Of a stretch of DNA of 64,000 nt, positions 38,901 to 50,759 are shown in pieces. The translations under genes and the position numbers were made by a program. The notes below the pieces were generated by a model that worked only from the letters and a program-made list of their open reading frames with translations, was not told the DNA's origin and ran no database searches. The DNA comes from Polydactylus sextarius (taxonomy: Eukaryota; Chordata; Actinopteri; Polynemidae). Positions within the stretch are counted from its first letter, which is position 1; the number at the start of each line of letters is the position of its first letter. Where the stretch lies: positions 6,007,001-6,071,000 of the forward strand of contig CM028919.1 of assembly GCA_016801845.1 (NCBI GenBank), in the 5' to 3' direction.

Positions 38901-39554
38901 GAGAAAGTTTTGAATGTCAGAACAAAGACAACGTGTGGGTGCATGGGGATGAATTAAGTCTACCAGACACCACTAATCCACAATACCATAATACCACCAC
39001 ATACCAGTGGGTAACCACTACAACAGAACGTCTTGTACAGACATTGATGAATTTTTTAGATGAATTAAAATACCTATATTGATCCACTCAGGTCACATTT
39101 GATTCAAAACTAACACCCGCAAACCCAGTGACATTCATATTTGTGTCTTGCTGTCAAACCCTATTTACTATGTTTAGTGAAAACTCTTTATCTTAGTCAA
39201 CACATAGCATACAGTCAGCTTCATTTGCTGTTTATTATCCAGATAGGACTGTTATGTTTATGTAGTGAAAGTATTACAGTATCTACGTACCTGTGATCTG
39301 TCTAGAAAGCACATTGTGTCATGTGGTCAATTCTTGGCTACTTAGTTTTTTTTAACTGTACATGCTTCCTCTGGGTTCGATTTTTTTTTTTAAATATGAC
39401 AGCTCCTTTCAAACATGGAATGGAAAGTCCTATTTTTTTTAAACCCCTGACCTGCTTGACCTTGACCCTTAAACAAATAATGCAAGGACCTTTTCAAGGA
39501 ACCTGGGTGGGATTCTCGACACCAATTTAAACTTCAACAAATACATAATTGCTG

Positions 39555-40148
39555 TGGTTAAAAGTAGCTTTTTTCAACTCCAGTTACCTAAAAAAGGTGA
39601 AGCCATTCCTGTGTTTTAAAAACTTCAAAAAGGTCACCCATGCCTTCATCTCACCTCAACTTGACTATTACGATAGTCTAAATGCAGGTGTTAAAGTGTC
39701 CCAGACTACTAGACTGCAGCCGGTTCAAAATGCTGCAGCGTGACTTTTAAAAACAAGACCACATTACATATTTTTTTTAATCTCCTTTACAATTGGTTGC
39801 CTGTGTGTTTTAGAATTGAATATAAGATTTTATTGTTTGTTTTTAAAACTTTACCTGAGCTAGCACCTCCCTACCTCTGTGATCTAAACATTAAACCCTC
39901 CCACTAGATCACTGAGGTCTGCTCCCAGGTCCAGATTAAGACCTAAAAACCCACTTTTATTCACTGGCTTTTGAAACTGATTGAGCTTCTTTATTTGCCA
40001 CTTTACTCTTTATTGTTTTTATTGTTTTTGATGCTATTCTTTTTTTTGTTTTTGTTTTTTTTATGATATTCTTTAATTGTACAGCACTTTGGTCAAGTGT
40101 TGTTGTTTTATAAATGTGCTTTATAAATGAATCTTTACTTGACTTGAA
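39555..40148 (+). mobile_element. CR1/L2-type LINE 3' remnant
   Basis: Decayed reverse-transcriptase C terminus on the plus strand: VTHAFISPQLDYYDSLNAGV, then TTRLQPVQNAAA, then scattered stops. It is followed by the usual 3' tail (TGTACAGCACTTTGGTCAAG to AAATGAATCTTTACTTGACTTG). The stops and an internal T-run make it inactive. Confidence 0.8.
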
Positions 40149-40439
40149 CATTATGTGTCTGTGATGACTTTCTGTTCTATCTGAAAAAAAAGAAAAAAAA
40201 AAAAACATCACGTGACACAACTCAGAGGTACAGATTTTTTTTTTTAAGTAACCTAGTTATCCTCTTTAACTTCAGCAAAGATCCACCCTGTTTAACAGTA
40301 TTGTGATCGCCACTTTTACTGTTACTTTAATCTTGACATACCTAAACAGAGAAAGTAAGTGAAGCTTAGTGAAGCTTATGTCAGTAATTGTATCAAGTTA
40401 CAGTGTAGTTGAAGAGCTGCTGCTGGGGAAACACACAAC

Positions 40440-41040
40440 TCTAGTTGATAGTTATATGTTTACATAGTACATACCTGAGATATCATGTGCTATGATGGTG
40501 TACAGTGTTTGACATCAGTGTGCTTTTGTTTACATGAGGGGATTTAATGTTCTATGTGACTGGTTGAACTGATCACACCATACCACGTTTTCATAGACAT
40601 AAATAGTAAATGAGGATTATTTGATGATTTTCAGTGACCTTCTTAAATTCAGTCAGTAAAAAGTTAACTCCATGTGAATATCTAAGTTAACCTCCAGTAA
40701 AACTCCACACCCTTCATCAGTAATGTGATCAGCATTTCTACTGTTGTCTTAACATGTAAGATAAGTTTTCATGATTGGATCTTGACATATTTAAACAGGG
40801 AGAGTAAGTGGATCAGTGTTAACAATAGTGTCAGATTACAGTGCAATTTAAAGAGCTGCTATGTTTTTGGAAAATCTGTCTTGATTAGCATAACTCTTCC
40901 CCTTTTGTCACCAGTTTCCTTACCACGCCCAGTGACACCACTGATTGGCCAACATAGATCACCACATATAAAACACACCCCTGTTGCTATAGAAATCTGC
41001 TCCTACATTCCTACCACAACAATTAAACACAAAAACAACT
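40440..41040. repeat. Array flank block, related to 31980-32960
   Basis: Direct repeat partner in the A-B spacer. It ends in the cassette at 40941-40994. A 156-codon open frame here has no coding character and is interrupted in the sister copies. Confidence 0.75.
40941..40994 (+). promoter_or_regulatory. CCAAT/RFX-like cassette 4
   Basis: CTGATTGGCCAAC and CCTGTTGCTATAG, spacing 40 nt, nearly identical to cassette 2. Confidence 0.35.
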
Positions 41041-41065
41041 TTGACTTAAAATTGACTGATAAAGT

Positions 41066-41650
41066 TATAATTGTTTTCAAAAGCACCATTTTCTTTACAA
41101 GGGAAATCTCCCACATTGCACAAGTGTTTAGTGTGAGTGAGCTCCACCACACCACACACCACAAACCCTTTGTCTTAGTGAAAATCATCATATGACCGTT
41201 GGTTCAGCAGCTACAACATCCACCTGTGATATTTTAAACAGTCGGTCACATCGAAACAACCACCGCCACCAGTGTTTACCACCAGTCACGTGTTCAAAGT
41301 TGCCTGACATTTTGACACAAATTGTCTATCATATATGGTCATAAGTACAGTGGGTAGGTATTATCAGCTGTGACTGGTTCAATCAGTCCAGTTCCACTAC
41401 TTTAATTCAAATTTATGTTAAATTGAACACAACAAGTAAAAATTACCTTTAATATACTAAAACACTTTAAAAAAGAGAGTAAGAAACAAAATAAAACTAT
41501 GCAAGACAACTAAGTGTCACATCTTTAATCAACCACAAGTAAGTAACTGTAAGCGTTGCCTGTATAACCACAACAGTTTCAAACATCCCAACCTCATATA
41601 TAAGAACTCTCTTGTCACACAACAATGGTCCCATTTGTAGTTTAATTTGT
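41066..41650. repeat. Array flank block, related to 31186-31740
   Basis: Partner of 31186-31740 in the spacer between copies A and B. A poly(A) insertion follows at about 41,668. Confidence 0.75.
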
Positions 41651-41757
41651 TTCCTGACCTCATGGTAAAAAAAAAAAAAAAACTGTCTTTCATTTTGTAC
41701 TCCTCACACAACTCTACTTGTTCCCGTTTCCTTACATCACCTCAACCACCTGCCAAA

Positions 41758-41807
41758 TGATTGGCCTAAAACCCACATAGAAAACACACCCCTGTTGCTA
41801 TAGAAAG
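41758..41807 (+). promoter_or_regulatory. CCAAT/RFX-like cassette 5
   Basis: ATGATTGGCC and CCTGTTGCTATAG, spacing 35 nt, nearly identical to cassette 3. Confidence 0.35.
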
Positions 41808-41944
41808 TCTGAAATCTGCTACCACATTACTACCACAACAATTAAACACAGAAACAACTTTGGTTCAAATCTTTATCTTTAATATTTTTGACAGGAAAAG
41901 TGAGAAAGTGTTACATGATTTGATTAATGCTAAAAAATAAAGAT

Positions 41945-42010
41945 GTAATAGATATATAGATACTTTATTGGTCCTAAAAGGAAATTAAGAAATCCAGTAG
42001 CTTATTCACA
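41945..42010 (-). mobile_element. Short LINE tail fragment (B unit)
   Basis: TAGATACTTTATTGGTCCTA followed by AAAGGAAATTAAG is the antisense of a common fish LINE 3' end. A copy lies at 50285-50350. Confidence 0.55.
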
Positions 42011-42399
42011 TAATAGTAGGACAGAGAGAGTTAACAGAAGGACTCATGTCACAAACAGTGACTGGACATAACCACCTCACACTCAGTACATCATCATGAT
42101 TGCGCTGCACAGAGATGTACAATATACTGAACATGAATATTCTGAACTATTAGTGTATTTATGCATAATAATTTATATTATATATAGTATATAAAATATA
42201 AAGCATATAAAAACATTTATAGATAGAAATATAAGAAACATCAGCATATTTATAATTTTTTAATAATATAGTGTATTATTCAATATTTTGCATGTGCACT
42301 CACACACACATCTATATAATTTCATAATATAATACAATTGTAATGTAAACACATTAATGCTATATGAACTAGGTATTATATATAATAATTAACAACATC

Positions 42400-43130
42400 T
42401 GTCTGTTCAGTGTCTGATGTGTTAAATCGTCAGATTGTTGCTGTAACGCTACAGGACACTGAAAGTGCACTCGCTGGTGCTGCATTACAAGTCTCCTAGC
42501 TTCCACAGCTTTGGTTCATGTCAACATCACTACGGGGTCCTGACTAAACCTGGGGGAGGTCACTACATCACTACTGGGTTCTGGTCCTCAACGTGCACCC
42601 ACTGGTACAGCAAAGAGTCCATCGGCTTCCACAACCTCAAGGACTTTTCATCTGCACACCAACTAATACATCACAGCTAATGAATGGTTCTGTTGGTAAA
42701 TATCAACTGTGTCTTGTTTGCATCATAAACTCTGCCAATCAACTGAGATGCTGCTTTGTTAAAACGTGGTTTCAATCTGAGAAATGAGCAGATGAAAAAT
42801 GCTAAAAACTATTAGTGAATAAAAATATAGTTGGTAAAAGGCCACATGTGGTTAGATTGATGACAAATAAATGTCATATGTTGGAGGCATGTCCAGTCAC
42901 ATGTACGTCTAAAGACACGGACTAATGTGGTGGATTAAAAGTCTCAAGTCTTTTCTTGAGTCCAAAAACATACCAAACATATATAGTTTTACACCATCAC
43001 TGATTAAACTAGATAGTTTGGCAGAGCAAAAAGTACAGCCTTGGACACTATATAAAAGGAAAATACACATATAAAATAATGCTAAGCATGTTGACATATG
43101 TTGAAACAGAGAAAAGCAGGTCTCCCATAG
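42400..43130. repeat. Segmental duplication block, B unit 3' flank
   Basis: Nearly identical to 50760-51540 in the C unit. It includes the unrecognised ORF and the sequence just 3' of the receptor last exon. The two blocks differ by a few substitutions and small indels, so the copying is recent. Confidence 0.85.
42453..42680 (+). other. Unrecognised ORF segment, B-unit copy
   Basis: An open frame of about 76 codons begins just after a TAA, preceded by a CTACAG acceptor-like site. It contains VHSLVLHYKSPSFHSFGSC and GVLTKPGGGHYITTGFWSS, then CTHWYSKESIGFHNLKDF. It has no ATG at its start, so it would have to be an internal or terminal exon or a decayed one. An identical copy lies at 50817-51044. 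I do not recognise the product. Because the duplicated block is near-identical throughout, conservation between copies is not evidence of selection. Confidence 0.25.
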
Positions 43131-43214
43131 AAAGGCACAATGTGTTGACTAAATGTAACACTGGCACAACAGTAACGGGCTGAAATATAATAGAAAGAAA
43201 AGAAGAAGATCTTT

Positions 43215-45585
43215 CTAGAGGTTCCCTTTCTCCCCATCTTTCTGGCCCACATGAGTGTAGAAGATCCTACCAATGACAAGAAAACATTATTCAAATGATG
43301 CACATGAGGGAAGTGCAAAAGATTTTGTATTATGATTTGAGTTTAAGAAATTGTTTTACCTTTGGCGAATCTTGTCTCTGAATATGTAGCACAGGCAAAT
43401 AACACTCATCACCAGAATCACAGAAATGACAGAAACAGGAACCACAACAATCCAGATGTTGGAGGTTTCTGTCAGAGAACATAAGAGTTTGAGACTTAAT
43501 CTTCAAAATATCTTCAAATTTCATTCTTCAAAAACATTCAATCTTTCAATACACAAAGAGTGAAGAGCTCAGGTCAATTTCAGTGAACTGTTCTGTGTCA
43601 TGTCTGACACAACCATAATTATTCACTTATCAATGAGTCAAACAGGAAGTGCAAACATAATGAAACGTCACAGAGTGAAAAGCTCTGTTCTGTGTCATGT
43701 CTGAAACAAAGATAATTATTCATCCATACCCTCAGGTTTCACAGACTCAGGATTGGAGATGACTGTAAAATAAAATATATTCTCACATCAGAACATTGGA
43801 TAAATAGAAAAACACATTTCACATTGAACCTAATTAAATATCAGTGAAAATAACTCAAGTCAAGTAATGTTAGATCTGGAAGAAATACTTACCAGTGCAG
43901 TTGGCATAATATACACCCTATGTAGAAGAAACAAACAAACAACACAGTGAGATTTCTGAATGAAAAACTTCACTAATGTCAACAGGTGGTCAGTGTGTAA
44001 AGTGTAATACCTGTAGGACACAGTTCAGCTGGTAGATGATGCTGGGGAAGCACTGTGAGGTGATGAGAGTAGTGATGTTTCTGCTCTTCACCACATCATC
44101 CTTCTTCCCCTCATGATGTGCAATCACGATGCCCTAGGTAGGTAGACATGGTATCTTTTTGCTAATCACATTCACATGCAACCAACTATTGATCGGTGGA
44201 CGGCCCACTCAACCTCTTGAGCCACAACTGTCTCCAACAGAAAAACAGTCATGTCAGAAGAGCGAGAAAAGAGTGTTTGACTTACGTCTGCGCCATTTGA
44301 CCAGGAGAATTCACAGTCAGACGTGTTGACATCTGGAACATTTAGAAGTGTAACAGTGAACACAGTTTGACCGTGACTCTGAGTGACAGAACAGACGAGG
44401 TCCTCAGCACTGCAGAGTTGAAGGAAACCATCTGAGAACAATAACAAAAATACATCACCAAAGGTTAGATATATGTTGCTCAAATAATGTGGATTTAAGA
44501 AGGTACACATTATCACTATTATTCCTATTTCACTTGTGATACAACAGTTTCTGTATTTCTTCATACTAAAGCTGTAAAATAGCTGTGGTTATTCTTAAGT
44601 ACATGCGGATGTATAGCATCAACCCAACACACATTCTTTCCTTTTGTTAAATGTTAAAACTGCCAGACTGTATGATCATGAGACAGTGAGAGATTCACTC
44701 TCTCATTCAGCACAGATACTGATGTTAATGCTGTAAGAGGTTGATAACCCACAATCACAGCCTTGCCCCATTTATTACAGGAGAAAAACAAACAAATTAA
44801 ACTTTGTTTAGTGAAAACTCTTTATCTTAATCAACACCGTCAGCTTCATTTGTTTATTATTCAAATAGGACTGTTATGTTCATGTAGTGAAAGAACTACA
44901 ACATCTACACACTTTTAATTTCTCTTACTCAGCATGACATCCTTGTCTTAGCCTGAGGTGTCTTCCTGTTGTCTGATTGGCTGAGCCTCATCACACCATG
45001 CAACAGAAACTTGCTCATGAAGGCAGCAGTTACATCAGCCACCTAGGAGTACTAAAATAGACCATGCTTTTTCTGTCTGGAACATAAAGCATTGTGGATT
45101 TTTTTTACATTCAGTCAGTAAAAACCTGAATCCACGAGTTATCCTCTGTAACTTGTAACAGTAACAGCTTTAATTAACAACTCAGTCCTTCAGTACAGAC
45201 ACTGATATTAATGCAGTAAGAAGTTGATAACACCCAGTCACTGTCATGTTCATTAGTCAGGAAGAATTCATTTAACTGGCTCTTCTCCAGCTGTAGTCGC
45301 TCTCAGCTGACAGCATAGATTGACACAATAAAAGCGTCGAATCAGAATTGATGTCATCAGACACAATTGTCATCAGCTGATGAAACAACTGTAAATTACG
45401 AACACGCGCGAACGAATGATGCAACGAAGTCCTCGACTCGTCATTTTTCAATTGTCAGATTTCCTCGCAGACTTTTATTCAACACGTCACAGGCTTTAAT
45501 TTCAACTTAAGCGACTGAATAAAATGTAAAACTCACACTGAAAGAAGATCCACACGAGGAAGCGCGTGTTGCCACTCCAAGCCAT
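43215..45585 (-). CDS. Tandem receptor-like gene copy B (ITIM-like tail)
   Basis: Exons (minus): 45537-45585, 44286-44431, 44011-44133, 43893-43917, 43730-43762, 43360-43468, 43215-43266. Total 537 nt, 178 residues, all phases closing. The signal peptide begins MAWSGNTRFLVWIFFQ. The ectodomain of about 95 residues includes EDLVCSVTQSHG, NTSDCEFSWSNGAD, SRNITTLITSQCFPSIIYQL and GVYYANCT. Sequons are NTS, NIT and NCT. One membrane helix follows (IWIVVVPVSVISVILVMSVI), then the basic stop-transfer YIFRDKIRQR and a short tail IFYTHVGQKDGEKGNL. IFYTHV fits the ITIM consensus (S/I/V/L)xYxx(I/V/L). Exon 4 is 25 nt instead of 28 and differs in sequence from A, C and D. The layout suggests a small cell-surface receptor that could recruit SH2 phosphatases; this is inference. 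An Ig fold is possible (W, GVYYANC) but the Cys-to-Trp spacing is too long for a standard V domain. Confidence 0.85.
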
Positions 45586-46744
45586 GTTGTGTTATGACGC
45601 GTGGAGGAGAAGTGTAAATACATAGTGATACTCACGTGCTGTGAGTCCGTTGTTTTGGTTGGACGTGGAAGCGGCGTTTTTTTCTATATTTAAATGTTAA
45701 AACAGATTAAACATACAGATCGCTCACACTGGAAAGCTTTATATCTCCATGTGAAATTAATGAAACCTTTCTACATCTCTATTTGTTTGCTTTAAACTTT
45801 TGCTGATGCAATGTGAAGAAACCTCGGAAATTCCAAGGACTGTTGATATACCCCCAACCCCCCACCCCAACCACCACCACCACCACCACCACCCCCCCCT
45901 CCCTTCTTCATAAACAATCAGCATTCTAAGAAAAAAGACAAGACAACCATATTTCCGTGTTGTTCTTCCTCTTTTTGCTTAGTAAAACCAATCTCGCCAG
46001 ATGTTCGTTCATGTGCAGATGTCAACAGTTCAATCACCTCATTTCTGTCTCTATAAGGCCTACATTTTATAAATCAAACTATGGGCTGCATTTTTCAAAC
46101 ATTTTCTCCTACAACAGAGTACACATTGCTGTTATCCCTTTTAATCTCCATCTTGTAAATGTGTTACCAGTCTCTCTGGGTCTGAACCAGAATGACTGTG
46201 AGTCCAAACCAGGAGTTTATCTCTTTACAGTTTAAGTACACATTTTGAAAGATTTCATACAACATTTTTAATGAGTTTCCTTATTTACTCTCCCCACCCT
46301 CCCCTCCACTGGGTTTCCTTTCCTGCCAAGGTCTGCGAGCGTCTGTGAGTTTGGCCCCGGCTAAATCTAAGTGTTGCCTTGGTAACCAACCACAACAGCA
46401 CAACAGATAAACCGCTTAATGTAAATATCCAAACCTCCACTTGTGTGAAGGAGTGTAATGAAGTCTTGTACAGACATTAATGTCTCTCTTAAGATGAATT
46501 ATAACAACTATATTGATCCCATCAGGTCACATTTGGTTTGAAACTAAAACCTGCAAACCCAGTCACATTCATATTTGTGCTTTTTTCTGATTCTTGCTAA
46601 TGTAACAATGTACCTGACTTCAAGGTAAAAAAAAAAAAAAGAGTCTTAATTTTTGGTTTTAATAACAAACTCAGTTCCACACAGTTAAAAGAAGTGCACT
46701 TAATTAAAAGCAGGCAGTCAGCTTCAGTTGTAAAGGGCAGTAAA

Positions 46745-47010
46745 TAAATTCACTGTCCTGTTGTTGCTCAGATCTCAAAAACTCAATGTACTTTAATGTA
46801 TCGTTTTTCTACACATTTACAGTGCTTTGACTGTGTCAGGAAATGTTGACGGGGAAGTTGGAGCAGAAGATGTGATCTGAGTTTGGGAGGGATCAACAGG
46901 AATGAAAAGTGTTGCAGAGGCAGGAAGAGACATGAAAAAATGGCAGATGTAGTGACTGGTTTATCACAGAGACTTTTGTGATACAAGACAACATAACATA
47001 TCACTGTTGG
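46745..47010. repeat. Array block about 1.2 kb upstream of copy B, matches 37770-38070
   Basis: Partner of 37770-38070, with small deletions. Confidence 0.75.
46815..46950 (-). other. Possible alternative tail exon, B unit
   Basis: Paralogue of the segment at 37855-37990, reading SLPASATLFIPVDPSQTQ and ending FPDTVKAL then TAA. A 15-bp in-frame deletion between two TCTC repeats has removed the acceptor AG present in the other copy. Two of about 35 residues differ, and several changes are synonymous. Confidence 0.25.
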
Positions 47011-47514
47011 TTTAGCAGCTACAGTACACATCAGTGTCATTTTGAACAATAGTTCATATCTAAACAAACAACTGTGCATCTACACTAATTGAAATCTGAC
47101 CACATGACTCATCTGTTTTTAAAGGTGCCTGACAGGACATATCTACCATATATAGTCACATGTAACTATAGCTTCCTGAGTTTTGACAGCATCTCAGCCA
47201 CTGATGTCACCAGTTGTGACTGGTTTGATCCAGCCACAATACTTCAATACAGTTAAACTACTTCAATTTGAATTTATGTAAAACTGAACATGAGTAAAAC
47301 TGACTTTAAATATGGTAACACACTTTAATGAGAGAGTAGTAAGAGACAATATGTCCAACATGTCACATGACACACCTCAGAGGTGCTGAGTGGAAAAAAA
47401 GGCCTTCACATTGAGTTTACTCAAAGTAAACTCAATGTGAATATCCAAGTTATCATCTGTAACTTTTGTAAAGCTCCACACCCTTCAACAGTAATGTGAT
47501 CACCACTTTTACTG

Positions 47515-47720
47515 CTACATATAAGATAAGTGTTCATGCTTGAATCTCAAAATATCAAAACAGAGAGAGTAGCTGGGCAGTGTTAATAACAGTATCATGT
47601 TACAGTGCTGTTAGAGAAGCTGCTGCCGGGGAAAACCTGCCCTGTGTCTAAAGGCTCATGAGAAAATTCTTGTCACTAATGTACTTACATAACCTCAACC
47701 ACTGACTGGAAAAAGATCAG
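47515..47720. repeat. Short copy of the 57281/58708 block
   Basis: Matches the GCTTGAATCTCAAAATATCA to GGCTCATGAG part of the two blocks in the C-D spacer, with about ten differences. It ends at a decayed cassette (CTCAACCACTGACTGG). Confidence 0.7.
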
Positions 47721-47729
47721 TCAAGTTAA

Positions 47730-49260
47730 AAACAACTCTCAGTTTCATCTTTAATGCTTTTTACAAGAAAAGCAATAAAGTGCTACATGATTAATGCTGT
47801 GAAATACGTGCGACCCTCGGCTGCACAGCAAGTGGTCTATAACTTAACTTTGCTGCCTAAGACCTCTCACCTTAAAACTTAAAATGACAGATACACCGAC
47901 AAACAGGTGACTTATATGCATGAATAAAAATCAAAACAGATTCATTTTATATTTTGGTGTAATGAGGGGAAAAGAGATTAAATTGACTACCCCTAACCTA
48001 TCTTTGATGAAAAACCAAACCCACAGGACTACACAGCAAATCACACAAAGGAGACTCCCTGTACTCTACAGACTATGGTGCTCATTAATCTTATACTTAT
48101 ACAGTACAAGAAAGGGAGCATCAAATACCCCAGTACACTGACACCACTGTGACTGGTTCCAGCTGGGGGGAAAAAGGAAGAAACAGAGGTCAGCACCCAA
48201 GGAAGTTTGCATTTAAATCAAATCCAATTAAATCCTTTTATTTTCATTGTACAGCTGTACAACAAAGTTCAAAGTGCAACTTCTTGTGGTTCACACATTA
48301 AAGGTTAGAATTTTCATGGCGCTTAGATAAAAACCGTCTGTGTAAACAGGCAGTTGTCTGCGTGAGAGCTGTCCTGGGTTATTTGTCAGACAGTGTCAGA
48401 CAGTGATGCAAGCTGCGTCCTGCGTAATTCCCCGCACTGGCTTCATATGGAGCGTTTGCTCTCTTAAAAACATGCCTGTCCCCAAGATCACTCTTCTTAT
48501 TTGCAGACTGAGCAGAGCTTTGCCTTCAGCCACCCAAGTGCAAGAAGGGGAGCCAACGTTAGCAGATCCAGTTTGACCCCAGACCTGGTCCAGCCTGGCA
48601 GATCTAATCTACAAGAGATGCATTTCAGCATGTTACTGAGAGAGAGAACAAAGTTGACAGCTCATCATTTGGGTGGAATGTTACCAGCGCAGAAGATTCA
48701 CAGCAACAGTGGCCTGAACCCTGATTGGCAGGCAGGAAAGAGAGCAGAGCAAGGCCCGAGGGAACACAGGCCCAGGTGCCGCCGGCATAGCCACATACCC
48801 ACATACCCACCATAGGAGAGAGAATTAGCTGATTAAGACTGATCACCCCCTAGCGACAAGCAGAGCCAGAGGCCTACAGCCCCACACACACCCATGGCCC
48901 AGTCCACCGCGGAGGGATCCAACCCCCCACCCTGAAACTCATCCCCCAAGGGGGCAGAGCACCACCCACCCCAAAAGTACCCACCGCTGCAGCCAAAATG
49001 GTATTTCAATGGAGTATTACATAGCTTGCGAGCTCCGGCGCTCGGCAACAATACACATTTGTAAATCACGGTGAGAAGTAGTGGATATATCCTGTCAATG
49101 TTTGTTATTGTTAGAAACTTACATCGGAATTCAGAACACTGCACCTTCTAGTGGATGCATTGCTTAACAACCATGCCAACATAAAATACACATGGGGAGA
49201 ACAAAAGGTCCGACGCTAGAAATGGACTATGTACTTACATATCTTAAAGGAAGCACAAAT
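47730..49260. other. Spacer with a GC-richer island, no gene recognised
   Basis: About 48,400-49,000 is GC-richer than its surroundings and has open frames of about 100 codons on both strands (48501-48815 and 48833-49144). Neither has a domain or splice context that I can identify. Confidence 0.35.
48213..48400 (-). mobile_element. LINE 3' tail fragment
   Basis: ATTGTACAGCTGTACAACAA followed by AGTTCAAAGTGCAACTTC resembles the antisense of a LINE 3' UTR end. No RT frame remains. Confidence 0.5.
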
Positions 49261-49274
49261 GGCTTGGATGACTC

Positions 49275-49341
49275 ATCTGTGGCCCAGATGACTGTAAGTC
49301 ATCTGGGCCACAGATTACTGTAAGTCATCTGGGCCACAGAT
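49275..49341. repeat. Perfect 19-bp hairpin plus a third arm copy
   Basis: Arms 49275-49293 and 49297-49315 (ATCTGTGGCCCAGATGACT and its exact reverse complement), loop GTA. The second arm is repeated directly at 49323-49341 after a 7-nt spacer. Confidence 0.85.
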
Positions 49342-50081
49342 GGGCCACAGTTGAAGTCAGTTAGTCTTTAACGTATTCGACTTTAATGGTCAAAAGTCAA
49401 AATACAACGTCAGTGCAACCTCACAAAACATAATTTTGTTCATAATTTAAGAATTTACACACAAATTGACCTCATCTGGACTGAATGGTTGAGGCGTACA
49501 GCAGCAAGGTGGTTATTCTAGTTTGAATATGTCCAAATGTATAATGTCAGCTGTTGAAATGCACCTGATTAACGTCTGTTATTGAAATGTTATTGTCTTT
49601 ACCAGTATCTGTTTCAAATGTCTCCTCAGTGGTTCACAAGCTGAGGATCAGAACCAAGTAAAGTTGGAGGCTGCAATAACTTTTTGTCTCTTAACACAAC
49701 CAGAGCTTCTGTTGAGTAAACAATACTCTAGAAATACATAAACTTGTGCTACAAAAAAAAAAAAAAAAACATTGTTGATCTTAAATATGTTAATTTAATA
49801 AACTAATGCAGGTTTAATTATGAAAATGGTATTCTAGAAATTAAGTCAAGACACAAATGTGCCTGATATCATGTTAATCAAATGTTTCCACTGGATCATA
49901 TCAGTGTCATTTTAACTGTTGAATCCTGTGGGTTTCTTTGCAACAAATGAAGAGTGAAAAGCCCCCACCCCACTGTGATCACTACTTTAGAAGCAATCTG
50001 GTCCTTTCTGTGAAGGCTGATGAGTCACCTTTGCTTTCCTCCCTTAATGTCCCGTTTCCTTACATACAACCACCCACCCAC

Positions 50082-50166
50082 CGATTGGCTTAAATCACCA
50101 CATATGTTTTATCATGTTGATTTAGGCCAATCAATGGGTGAAACACAACCCTGTTGCTATAGAAAG
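50082..50166 (+). promoter_or_regulatory. CCAAT/RFX-like cassette 6 with CCAAT inverted repeat
   Basis: GATTGGCTTAAATCA is followed by its inverted copy TGATTTAGGCCAATC (one mismatch), then CCTGTTGCTATAG. So this version carries two opposed CCAAT boxes that can form a hairpin. Confidence 0.35.
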
Positions 50167-50284
50167 TTAGAAATCTGCTACTACAACAATTAAACACAGA
50201 AACAATAGTGATTCAAATCTTTGTATTTAATATTGCTGACAGGAAAAGTGAGAAAGTGTTACATGATTTGATTAATGCTAAAAA

Positions 50285-50350
50285 TATATATTTAATAAAT
50301 AGATAGACACTTTATTGGTCCTAAGGGGAAATTAAGGCATCCAGTAGCTT
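50285..50350 (-). mobile_element. Short LINE tail fragment (C unit)
   Basis: Partner of 41945-42010 at the same place in the next duplicated unit, so the insertion predates that duplication. Confidence 0.55.
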
Positions 50351-50759
50351 ATTCACCTAATATCAAGACAGACAGAGTTAACAGTAGGACTCATGAAGTT
50401 TGATTTAAGACTAAAAGACAAACAGTGACTGGACATAACCACCTCACAATGTAATGTCGTCCAATACATCAGCAGATCATCAGATATTAAACTGCATAGA
50501 AGTGTACAATTTACTGCATCTGAACTATTGGTGTATTTATGCATAAAGCATATAAAATCATTTATAGATATAAATATAAGAAATATAAGCATCTTTATAA
50601 ATACAAACTTCATATTTTTCTAATAATGTGAATTATCCAATACACACACAAACACACACACATTATTCAGTTTTATATATATATAAAATTAAATAATATA
50701 ATTGTAATGTAAACACATTAATGCTATATGAACTAGGTATTATATATAATAATTAACAA

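Noticed and set aside
40725..41195. 156-codon open frame in the A-B spacer
   Set aside because: The paralogous sequences at 32,716 and 31,083 break the frame differently. It is duplicated spacer DNA.
48501..49144. Open frames of about 100 codons in the GC-richer island
   Set aside because: Opposite-strand neighbours with Pro/Arg-rich random composition and no splice or homology support.
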